A model generated the notes under the pieces. That model did not search any database and had not been told where the DNA came from. It worked only from the letters and a program-made list of their open reading frames with translations. Below are positions 1 to 7,881 of a DNA stretch of 36,037 bases, piece by piece. The DNA comes from Methanobacteriota archaeon (GTDB taxonomy: Archaea > Thermoplasmatota > Poseidoniia > Poseidoniales > Thalassarchaeaceae), in the NCBI GenBank assembly GCA_002722595.1, contig PBMO01000034.1, positions 1 through 36,037 of the forward strand. Direction: 5' to 3'. Both the position numbers and the translations under genes were made by a program. Position 1 is the stretch's first letter. Each line of letters opens with the position of its first letter.

Positions 1-53
1 AACCATATTTTGGTTTTTTTCTATTATGGATTTTGAAAGGACTCCCTGAATGA
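1..53 (+). CDS. possible C-terminal tail of a membrane protein, cut by the left edge
   Basis: The frame starting at base 3 is open from the window edge to a TGA at 51-53. It encodes a short hydrophobic tail, PYFGFFLLWILKGLPE. This could be the end of a membrane protein whose body lies outside the window. Sixteen codons are too few to prove coding, and the other frames stop earlier or equally early. The tail would end 9 bases before the next proposed start at 63, which fits the tight packing of the rest of the window. Confidence 0.2.
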   Translation, partial: PYFGFFLLWILKGLPE

Positions 54-62
54 TTTCACAAA

Positions 63-527
63 TTGATACAGCGCTCCTGTATTCCATGTAACCATGTGCA
101 GGGTCCTCCTTTAAGTTCAGAACTCAATCCAAAAATCATGCAACAGATGGCCCAAGTCGTTGCACATGACTACATGAAAAAGGAAAGACTGCGTTATTTA
201 TTGTTCAGAACAACACTGACTGTTTTTTTGTTTGGATTTACAACATCTATCATCATACATTTGACATCTTCATCTGTAGGTTGTGATGGGAAGTTTACTC
301 TTGGTGAACAACTGGCGAAATTATTGTTTTTCTCATCTATTCTAACAGGATTTATTGGGATCATATATTCGTTTTCTCTTCTTTTTTTCTGGCCGTCGAA
401 GTTCAAATCAATAATCTACCTCCTCGTTTTTTCTGGATTATGCATTGCATCATTCTATCTTTTCTTATCAATCGAATTCTCAGAAGGATTTTGCATTGCT
501 TGGATTTACGGACAAGGGGCGTACTAG
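63..527 (+). CDS. small membrane protein, three predicted TM segments
   Basis: I do not recognise this 154-residue protein. Three hydrophobic stretches are visible: about residues 45-65, 83-107 and 114-136. An N-terminal CIPC pair (Cys6, Cys9) could be half of a zinc ribbon, but the partner CxxC is missing. The reading frame allows a TTG start at 63 (used here) or ATG at 138, which would remove the CxxC. No convincing ribosome binding site decides between them. It precedes another small membrane protein on the same strand by 62 bases, and that neighbour has a complete zinc ribbon, so the two may be related in architecture. Function unknown. Confidence 0.55.
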   Translation: MIQRSCIPCNHVQGPPLSSELNPKIMQQMAQVVAHDYMKKERLRYLLFRTTLTVFLFGFTTSIIIHLTSSSVGCDGKFTLGEQLAKLLFFSSILTGFIGIIYSFSLLFFWPSKFKSIIYLLVFSGLCIASFYLFLSIEFSEGFCIAWIYGQGAY

Positions 528-589
528 GTCGCATTGGCCCCAACACTCACAATGAAGAATTTCAATAACTAACGCCGATTACGCCGGGT

Positions 590-1117
590 GTGTCATACTG
601 CCATGAATGTGGTCAAGTTCTTCATGATTCATGGGAACCTTGTCCTAAATGTGAATCTGGGCAGAAATCTGAACAAGATACAAAGGAAAAAGGTATTTTT
701 GATGTCCCAAGGCACGTATTCGTTTTTTGTATTCTTTCTCTTTTTTTCCTTATTCCTTTAATAGTAGTGTTTGACCTTTTATTCGAATCTTCTCCAGTGG
801 TATTGGTACTATTTGCACCCTACCTTCTTTTTCTTTTAAGTTACGCAATTCGCCATGAAAAAACCAAAGCGAAGAGTTCCTTATCTGATGATCTAGATAA
901 TTTGGTAGGCGATTCCTCTAATCCAACTAATTGGCTTCGTTCCAGATTTCTTTTGATGAATCTATTCGCAATAGGATTGGCTTCATTGGGTTCAGTATCA
1001 GTTGTCATGAACCACATTATGTTCTGGGGTGCATTAATTCTGGGTGGTCTCATATGGTCTGCACCAAAGAAATCGAATATAGATTCAAAAACAGATGTTG
1101 ATGAGTTATTTGATTAA
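590..1117 (+). CDS. zinc-ribbon membrane protein
   Basis: The 175-residue protein starts with a GTG codon. It has a zinc ribbon at the extreme N-terminus, C4-x2-C7 and C18-x2-C21, followed by a short charged linker. Then come four hydrophobic segments, about residues 44-66, 68-88, 121-142 and 144-160, and a charged tail. Small proteins with an N-terminal zinc ribbon and several membrane helices are common in archaea. The ribbon is expected on the cytosolic side, binding nucleic acid, protein or only metal; nothing in the sequence chooses between these. It is convergent with the transporter at 1130, with only 12 bases between them. Specific function unknown. Confidence 0.7.
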   Translation: MSYCHECGQVLHDSWEPCPKCESGQKSEQDTKEKGIFDVPRHVFVFCILSLFFLIPLIVVFDLLFESSPVVLVLFAPYLLFLLSYAIRHEKTKAKSSLSDDLDNLVGDSSNPTNWLRSRFLLMNLFAIGLASLGSVSVVMNHIMFWGALILGGLIWSAPKKSNIDSKTDVDELFD

Positions 1118-1129
1118 GGATGCTCCAAC

Positions 1130-2338
1130 TCAGAAGTCAACACCTGCTAGTAACAAAACAACACCTGTAATCAATGCAGGAATGGTTGTATGTACGGTCG
1201 CCCAGAGACTAGCAGCCTTATGGCGAACAAGTAGGGGGAATAATGCATCACCATCTTGACTGATTGCATTTGCTGCAAGGGCTGGGAACGAAATCATATC
1301 CTTCGTGTATGCGGTGATGGCGATAATTTGTGGTCCACAACCAGGGATCAAACCTATTATTGCCGCTATAGTCACGGCAATCAAACCATCACCATATTTG
1401 GAGAGATCTTGTTCTGACATACCTGAAAATAAGAGACTGAATTCAAACACAAGATATGCAATCATAACCCAAAATGTAACAAATGCTGTTTCGCTTGCCG
1501 CATGCACCATAGTCTCCTTCATAGAATGCAATTTGTCACCAATTGTAGCTTCAGTATCGTCTGCAAACCAATTCTTCTGAGCAATATAGAGAATAATAGA
1601 CAAACTTGTTCCTAACAACCCAACCCAAGTGATGAATCCATCTAGAGTAGTAGGGTCGAAGGACAGCTCAAGTGAATATTCTGCGTCTTGTCCTGACCAA
1701 ATGAGTAATAGAACAGCAAAAACCAAACCCACTATTGTGACGATCCACCAAATCAAGTAACCTCGGTGCAATATATTGTAGCCCAAGCCTTCCGGGTCTT
1801 CACGAGGTAAATCTTCCAATGGCGTATTTTCATTCCCCGATTCAAGCACTTTTTCTTCTCCTATTTTTGGACCAAATCGACCTAGTGGATGAGTGGGTGT
1901 GGTTCCCGACCAATCTACGATGTATCCCCAAATAATTCCAACTATCAGAGATATGGCATGAACTGCAAGCATGGGGGCTATGAACCGACTGTCTGTAACA
2001 GCAGCTCCAATTAGGACGAATGCAGCGTCACCGAGTGTAGCAATCAGAGTTGCTATGACGGTTCCATATGTGACATATCCTCTAGCATACATGGGCATCA
2101 TCACAATCGCTCCTCCACAACCCGGAGTCAATCCCATTAGCGCTCCAATTATAGGTTGAAATCGCTTATTCTCCTGTATAATTTCCACGAAACGTCCACT
2201 AGTTGCATATTGTAACCAACTGAATAGAAACACCATTGCAGCAACAAAAACAGTTACTGCAAGGAATGCATCTCTCATGCTGACGACAACGATCTCGATG
2301 ATATCTGAGAGCGAAGCCATGTTTGTCGCTTGACACAT
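1130..2338 (-). CDS. putative 10-TM metal (manganese/heavy-metal) exporter, ArsP_2-like
   Basis: This 402-residue polytopic membrane protein is built as two homologous halves. Each half carries a glycine-rich signature: GLTPGCGG (about residues 69-76) in the first, and GLIPGCGPQ (about 330-338) followed by an acidic, small-residue segment in the second. This repeated G-x-x-PGCG pattern and about ten helices match the family called putative 10TM heavy-metal exporter / putative manganese transporter (Pfam ArsP_2, from memory). The central loop (about residues 150-190) is charged and soluble. The start is ATG at 2338; a second Met at 2320 is possible. The gene is divergent from the XdhC-like gene, with a very short shared upstream region. 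Substrate is not decided by sequence. Confidence 0.75.
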   Translation of the reverse strand: MCQATNMASLSDIIEIVVVSMRDAFLAVTVFVAAMVFLFSWLQYATSGRFVEIIQENKRFQPIIGALMGLTPGCGGAIVMMPMYARGYVTYGTVIATLIATLGDAAFVLIGAAVTDSRFIAPMLAVHAISLIVGIIWGYIVDWSGTTPTHPLGRFGPKIGEEKVLESGNENTPLEDLPREDPEGLGYNILHRGYLIWWIVTIVGLVFAVLLLIWSGQDAEYSLELSFDPTTLDGFITWVGLLGTSLSIILYIAQKNWFADDTEATIGDKLHSMKETMVHAASETAFVTFWVMIAYLVFEFSLLFSGMSEQDLSKYGDGLIAVTIAAIIGLIPGCGPQIIAITAYTKDMISFPALAANAISQDGDALFPLLVRHKAASLWATVHTTIPALITGVVLLLAGVDF

Positions 2339-2407
2339 ATGTCAATAATTGTTAGTCTCTAGTTGTCCGTACGTATTACTCAAGTTCTACCCCCTTCTGC
2401 GACGTCC

Positions 2408-3235
2408 ATGACGCAGCGCGTACTCGAGTGGGCTACGTCTCGTCTCAGAGCAGGTGAATCCATCGCTTTGGCTAGTGTGATATCAGCACAGGGCAGTGTT
2501 CCAGGTAAACCTGGGGCGCATATGGCCATTACGGATTCTGAAGTGTATGGGACGATTGGAGGTGCAGGTTTAGAGATGAAAGTCATGGCCCATCTTCGAG
2601 AGATTCTAGTCACTAAGAAAGGCAGAGTAGAAACATACCAATTGCATAAGGAAGGTGGGGGGTTGTCTGGAACTCCTCTCAATAGTTTGTGTGGAGGGAT
2701 ACTGACTGTAGCCATGGAATTCATCGAACCCATGCCGCATATATTGTTGGCAGGCGGAGGGCATTGTGCACAAGCTATTGCAGATGCCAGCGCATCTCTT
2801 AGTTGGTCAATATCTGTATTGGACATACGCCCTGAATATGCATCAGTAGAACTATGGCCAGATGCACAGGAACGTATCGTCATGAAACCGGAAGAATTTC
2901 TTTCAGGGGAAACTGTCGAGTCTTTGTCTAGATTCTCTCATATCATGCTACTTGGACACGATTGGGCAATAGACGAGACTCTTCTAATTGGACTTCTGCA
3001 GAGATCCGAAGGCCGTCCAAGGATAGGCTGTATCGGCTCACGTTCTAAATGGAAAGCATTTGAAAAGAGTGCAATTGATGCAGGGATTAGTCAGAAATTG
3101 ATAGATTCAGTCATTTGTCCGATTGGAGTCAATATAGGTGCAGAATCTCCACAAGAAATTGCAATTGCAGTTCTTGCACAGATTATTGCCGATGTCAAAG
3201 GCGTTGAACCAGGTGCACCTAACTGGCGTGATTAA
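2408..3235 (+). CDS. xdhC: XdhC/CoxI family protein (molybdenum cofactor insertion factor)
   Basis: XdhC/CoxI proteins bind and sulfurate or protect molybdopterin cofactor before insertion into xanthine dehydrogenase-family enzymes. The N-terminal XdhC/CoxI domain contains VISAQGSVPGKPGA and GTIGGAGLE, then SLCGGILTVAMEFI. The C-terminal Rossmann domain has ILLAGGGHCAQAI, CIGSRSKWKAF and CPIGVNIGAESPQEIAIAV, all at the family's conserved places. The ATG at 2408 begins MTQRVLEWATSRLRAGES, which aligns with the usual start of the family. A TTG at 2363 would add 15 residues and leave only 24 bases to the divergent transporter. Its likely client is the three-subunit molybdenum enzyme at 11251-15631, about 8 kb away on the same strand. 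It converges on the giant membrane protein with a 5-base gap. Confidence 0.88.
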   Translation: MTQRVLEWATSRLRAGESIALASVISAQGSVPGKPGAHMAITDSEVYGTIGGAGLEMKVMAHLREILVTKKGRVETYQLHKEGGGLSGTPLNSLCGGILTVAMEFIEPMPHILLAGGGHCAQAIADASASLSWSISVLDIRPEYASVELWPDAQERIVMKPEEFLSGETVESLSRFSHIMLLGHDWAIDETLLIGLLQRSEGRPRIGCIGSRSKWKAFEKSAIDAGISQKLIDSVICPIGVNIGAESPQEIAIAVLAQIIADVKGVEPGAPNWRD

Positions 3236-3240
3236 GCAAT

Positions 3241-6200
3241 TCAAACCTCAGTTGGTTCCCAATCGACGATTACTTGCCCCCAAGCATTCCATCTGACAAT
3301 TGCTCGGAATCCCTCATGTGGTGTTGAAGCGATTGCATTCATGATATTCATCTGTATGTCTGCAGGAAGTTGTACATCATAGTCATCCCCTGAGATGATA
3401 GTGTCGTATTTTTCAGAGATTACAGGTTCCGGTAAAGTCTCTACCTCTTCGTCTTCTCCACCATCCACCTCCTCTTCAGAAACCGCATTTTCATCATTCT
3501 CTTCTGCCTCATCTTGTTCAATGGTTTCTTCAGATTCTTCTTCGATTTCTTTTGAAAGAACAGGCTCTGGTAATTCACCTAAATCATCCTCCATTTCATC
3601 TGAGATTGGTGAAAATGATGCAGCATTCAGAACCTTTGTCCCCTCCATTTCATATCCAGCCCTAGTCATGTACAATATACCCAGCATGAACATCGTTAAA
3701 GCAGCAAGAATGAGCATGACTCCTTTCATTATACCGCTATCAATATCGCCCCAAATGAAGAGGAAACCTACACTGACTCCAATCATTGCATACAATCTTC
3801 TCCAGGAAATATCTCTCTGGAAACCTATTGCCCCCTGTCCTGCAGAATGCACACAAAGCATGCCTCCAAACAGCCATAGGTCACCCATGTCATTCACTAG
3901 TAACCAAGCACTTGGTATGAATATCAGCGCTCCTGCAATACCAGATGTAGTTGACATCTCCAACACCTGTTCATCGGACCATTCATCCCACTCAAAGTCC
4001 CACATGTTCCATGATGACCAAGTTAGGGCAAGCGATTCGATTAGCATGATGAAACCAGCAATTTCAGTACTCAAACCAGGATATGGACCATCTAGGACTC
4101 TAAACACTACCCAAGCATGAACAACTGGTAGAATCAACAATAGGTTTGCCCATCGGCGTTGATGGACATATTTGGTGAAGATTAGAATCCCAACAAACAT
4201 TGCAATCCCATAGAATATAGTGTCTGCAAATATTGCCCAAACAATCGAATATATTGCTATGATATCAACAACAGTTTGAATCAACTTCGAAATATCATTT
4301 TCTTCTGAATCTTCAATAGTCAAATTCTTGAAAAGTATTTTCTTTGTATGCAATATGTATAGTGCTGAGGTGAAAATGAACGCACTTACTGAGGAGAATT
4401 CGAAAACCTCTCCATCACTCCACTGGTTCCATTCAATTCCAGTTGCAAATACCATAGAAATGAACATTGCAAGTGGGGCCCAGTAGAACCACTGGTAGGC
4501 GCCTACTGCCCAAGCTATTCCAGTCGCTAGAACCACACAGAAAACCAAGAACCAATGTGAATCGGGGAGCAAAAAGAATATTCCTGCTAACACAAATATT
4601 GATGGGAAAACAAGTGGGTGCTCAAATTCATCAACCTCCTCTCCTCGTTTTTTCGCTCTGGTATCGGAAAGTCTCCCATATAGTGACGGCGCACCAATCA
4701 TCAAAAGTCCAATTCCAGTCCAACGAGGCACTACTACAGAAATTTCTTGCAAATATGCGATTTCTGGTGCGTATGATATGAGTGTCGCAGAAGAATCTAG
4801 ATCAAGCATAATTACCCATAAAACCCACACAAATCCAAGACATCGGGTTGCTATAGCTTGTCTATGTGCGTATCCACGTGAAAGTACTAGTGCAAACATT
4901 GGTATTGCTAGTAATCCACCACTTACATCTAGTAGTCCAATTACCAGTAGTGCGACTAAAGTAGCGGCTCCAGCCTGCATATTCTTTTCTCCAGAAAGTC
5001 CCCTTTTTCTGAGCGCAATATCTACTGCAATTGGGCCGGAAAGCATGATTGCATCAAACAATATCAGCCCAGTCTCTAACGTGAAGGTCTCGTAAGAATG
5101 AATAGACCAAGAAATTGGTAATCCAATCAGTACTAGCGCCCAAGCAGCCGTTGCTCTGGTGCGGTCATCATTCGGCAACTCGACTAGAACCTCATATGTC
5201 AGTACACCAATTGGTATTAACAATAGGAGCAAGTGCAACATCTCAATGTTCAAGTCGATGTATGCCATTGATAATGATGTAGAGAAAATCAGTAATGGTG
5301 CTAGTAACCCAATCCTAGCTGCTGGTCCAAGGGACATTTCATCTATCTTCTCAGGTTTAGATTCAGATGAATTTGACCAAGTATTTGTGGCGTAGTCATA
5401 CACAGGTATTCCTGCTCCTGAGTACCATAAATTAGCAAAGAGTTTCCCAATGTCCACTTCTACTTCTCGTAATCTTCTACAGATCACATACAATATAATC
5501 GCGAACATCATGGCTTCAACATGTATCATGGTCAAAGAATCCAGTTGCGTGATTGAAAGACGTCCAGCAATTTCCATTATCATGAATCCAATCACAGCCA
5601 TAGCAACACGACCAGTTGCCTCCATCCTCGCTTTTTCTCCGGCTTCAAGTATTGCCCTTGCATCGTATGCTTGTTGTGCTACAAGTCCCAAGAGGAATAA
5701 TGCTACCCCCCATGGTAGAATATCGCCATTTCCTAACAATAATTCGTGTGATGTTATAATTGCAAATATTCCAACTTGGTGCACCGAATTTTTCAATTTG
5801 TTCTCTCTTACTGCAAATAATCCTATGACTGTAAGGGCAATTGGAGGTATGGCTACGAAAGCGGGGTCCATTGCCAAATTGGTCAATTCCCCTCCATTTG
5901 CCAGCCAACCGTTTGCCCACCATGAAAATATCATGCCCGCATATGTCCAATCAGATACCCATCTGCGAGTTTGTGGCTTCGTAAGCATGTAGATGAATGC
6001 AAGTAAGGCTAGACACCATGCCAACATACTTCCAGGCCCTGGGATGAACAGCAAACCAAATCCAAGTCCAATCGGCATTGATGGTACACGATTCTTGAGT
6101 ACTGGCCAGAAATATCCTACTAGTAAAGACATCCAAAGGACCAGTGGTAGACTAATCCAATCACTCACAATTGGCTCAATAATGATGAAATCGGCATCTG

Positions 6201-7137
6201 TAGCTCCTGCCATCCATTGCGCAATGATTACCAAAGCAACAAGTGCGATGGAGCCTTTTTCGATCATTTCTCTAGAAAGCCCTGGATGTGCAGCAAATAC
6301 TCCCTGAACAAGTACAATCATTACCAGCATAGACAGGCCTTCTCCCTCGACCATAGAACTCTCGTATAGGAATGGGACCAGTGAAGAAACAATTGCTGCT
6401 GTCAGAAACAATGGACTGCGGTCACTATCTGTGGCTATGCCCATTGATGTTATTGACAAAGTGAGGACACCAATTATTAGTGGTAAAGTTGAATTATCTG
6501 CAGTATAATCTACCCACGGCATTGAACCATATGCGATTAAAGCAAGTGGGGCAAGAACCAATACTAATCGAGGCACAGTCCCTCCATTCACTCGCTTTGT
6601 GTACAACCAAAAACTCAGCAAAGCGATTGCCATTGTAGTGGATTGAACCACAATACCCCATTCCCCGGGAATCCAATCAGGGGTGCCACTTTCACCACGG
6701 CAAAAACCGTTCGTCAAAGCCGCATCTACACACATTGCATAAAGTGCAAATCTACTCAACCAAATCGTACCCAATGCCCCGAATAATAATCCAAATGAAA
6801 GTATGTAATCGTGAATAATTGAGAGCGAACCCTTGCGGCGATATTGAAATTCAACAAGGCCTATAGATCCGATTACAGCAACAAATGATCCAACTGATAG
6901 CCAAAGAAATGTCATGTCAGAATCAGTATCTGAAACCATGAATGTCCATATACCCAGAATCAGTGCTATAACACCGCCGCCAAGAGAAATCATCATTCCA
7001 AATTGTGCATCACCAGATGCCGAATCGATTTGGTTTGGATTTGAAATCTTGAAACCGGGCTGATATTTCATTTTGTCCTGAGGAATTTCGATTGTTCTGA
7101 ATCGTGAACGCTTGGATTCGTCTTGGCTCATGTTCAA
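3241..7137 (-). CDS. giant polytopic membrane protein, about 35 TM segments, acidic C-terminal tail
   Basis: The protein has 1298 residues and I do not recognise its family. A hydrophilic N-terminus of about 45 residues, rich in Lys and Arg early on, is followed by near-continuous hydrophobic helices from about 47 to 1150. I count roughly 35. Short loops carry charged residues and there is no obvious soluble domain. The last 150 residues are strongly acidic (runs of Glu and Asp, with LPEPV appearing twice). They end in a small conserved-looking block of about 50 residues containing Trp, with RWNAWGQVIVDWEP near the end. The design recalls giant multi-helix envelope proteins such as DUF2339, but I see no motif proving relation. 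The start ATG at 7137 faces the HTH_10 regulator. A transporter, a polymer or lipid assembly factor, or a sensor are all possible. Confidence 0.8.
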   Translation of the reverse strand: MNMSQDESKRSRFRTIEIPQDKMKYQPGFKISNPNQIDSASGDAQFGMMISLGGGVIALILGIWTFMVSDTDSDMTFLWLSVGSFVAVIGSIGLVEFQYRRKGSLSIIHDYILSFGLLFGALGTIWLSRFALYAMCVDAALTNGFCRGESGTPDWIPGEWGIVVQSTTMAIALLSFWLYTKRVNGGTVPRLVLVLAPLALIAYGSMPWVDYTADNSTLPLIIGVLTLSITSMGIATDSDRSPLFLTAAIVSSLVPFLYESSMVEGEGLSMLVMIVLVQGVFAAHPGLSREMIEKGSIALVALVIIAQWMAGATDADFIIIEPIVSDWISLPLVLWMSLLVGYFWPVLKNRVPSMPIGLGFGLLFIPGPGSMLAWCLALLAFIYMLTKPQTRRWVSDWTYAGMIFSWWANGWLANGGELTNLAMDPAFVAIPPIALTVIGLFAVRENKLKNSVHQVGIFAIITSHELLLGNGDILPWGVALFLLGLVAQQAYDARAILEAGEKARMEATGRVAMAVIGFMIMEIAGRLSITQLDSLTMIHVEAMMFAIILYVICRRLREVEVDIGKLFANLWYSGAGIPVYDYATNTWSNSSESKPEKIDEMSLGPAARIGLLAPLLIFSTSLSMAYIDLNIEMLHLLLLLIPIGVLTYEVLVELPNDDRTRATAAWALVLIGLPISWSIHSYETFTLETGLILFDAIMLSGPIAVDIALRKRGLSGEKNMQAGAATLVALLVIGLLDVSGGLLAIPMFALVLSRGYAHRQAIATRCLGFVWVLWVIMLDLDSSATLISYAPEIAYLQEISVVVPRWTGIGLLMIGAPSLYGRLSDTRAKKRGEEVDEFEHPLVFPSIFVLAGIFFLLPDSHWFLVFCVVLATGIAWAVGAYQWFYWAPLAMFISMVFATGIEWNQWSDGEVFEFSSVSAFIFTSALYILHTKKILFKNLTIEDSEENDISKLIQTVVDIIAIYSIVWAIFADTIFYGIAMFVGILIFTKYVHQRRWANLLLILPVVHAWVVFRVLDGPYPGLSTEIAGFIMLIESLALTWSSWNMWDFEWDEWSDEQVLEMSTTSGIAGALIFIPSAWLLVNDMGDLWLFGGMLCVHSAGQGAIGFQRDISWRRLYAMIGVSVGFLFIWGDIDSGIMKGVMLILAALTMFMLGILYMTRAGYEMEGTKVLNAASFSPISDEMEDDLGELPEPVLSKEIEEESEETIEQDEAEENDENAVSEEEVDGGEDEEVETLPEPVISEKYDTIISGDDYDVQLPADIQMNIMNAIASTPHEGFRAIVRWNAWGQVIVDWEPTEV

Positions 7138-7244
7138 CTATAACTAAAACTAGACCATAATGGATTTCCCGGACATCACAGTTGGAAATGCAATTAAATC
7201 ATCTTCACGATGTATTCAATAAGCAATAGCCAGTATCATCAATC

Positions 7245-7880
7245 ATGCAGGTAGTCCACCTCCATTGGTCACGAGAGAGCATGGATGGAACCGGTTTTGA
7301 AGAATTGCTAATCCCCTGTACAAAACTAGAGGTTGTTGCTCATCTCGCAGTCACAGAAAAAGGTGTTCGGCAGTTGATGCGTTGCGAATATAGAGAGGGT
7401 TTTGGTCCGGAAGATCTCTCTAATTCCCAGTATCTGACTTTTGAGGAAACGCTACGAGGCGATGGTGAAGAAACCCCTGTAGTTGTTTTCAACACTCATC
7501 CATTAGCAATTGGCGGTGTGGATTTTGAGGATATTGCGGTCTTGCCCCCATACACAATATCAGATGATGGGATCTCAATTACAATAAGAGGCGTGGCAAG
7601 TGGCATCAAGAATTTCCTCGATCTTGCTAGAAAAATAAATCCTCCTGATAATATCAAAGTCATCAAAGAAATCGAGGAGATTGGAGGCCCCAAGGGCCTA
7701 CTCGGAGAACGACAATGGGAAGTTGTCCAAGCTGCTGTGCAGTGGGGTTACTACGATAATCCGAAGAAAATTTCTATGAGAAAAATGGCTGAGCAACTAG
7801 ATATGGCTCGTTCAACGCTGGGAGAACATCTGAATAATGCCGAAGCAGTTCTGATGCGTTGGTTGGTGAATCAAGATTGA
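7245..7880 (+). CDS. HTH_10 (bacterio-opsin activator type) transcription regulator
   Basis: The 211-residue protein ends in an HTH_10 domain, about residues 150-208. The block LLGERQWEVVQAAVQWGYYD begins it, and KMAEQLDMARSTLGEHLNNAE forms the helix-turn-helix. This is the typical C-terminal DNA-binding module of archaeal Bat-like regulators. The first 140 residues are a mixed alpha/beta region without a recognisable PAS or GAF motif, and probably act as sensor or dimerisation domain. The gene is divergent from the giant membrane protein (107 bases between starts). It is convergent with the CD36-like gene with one base between stop codons. Targets are unknown; the divergent neighbour is the obvious first candidate. 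Confidence 0.85.
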   Translation: MQVVHLHWSRESMDGTGFEELLIPCTKLEVVAHLAVTEKGVRQLMRCEYREGFGPEDLSNSQYLTFEETLRGDGEETPVVVFNTHPLAIGGVDFEDIAVLPPYTISDDGISITIRGVASGIKNFLDLARKINPPDNIKVIKEIEEIGGPKGLLGERQWEVVQAAVQWGYYDNPKKISMRKMAEQLDMARSTLGEHLNNAEAVLMRWLVNQD

Positions 7881-7881
7881 A

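Noticed and set aside
3395-4120. Serine-rich 241-residue open frame on the plus strand
   Set aside because: It is the antisense of the acidic tail and last helices of the giant membrane protein; Glu/Asp codons read as Ser on the other strand. No start signal or domain.
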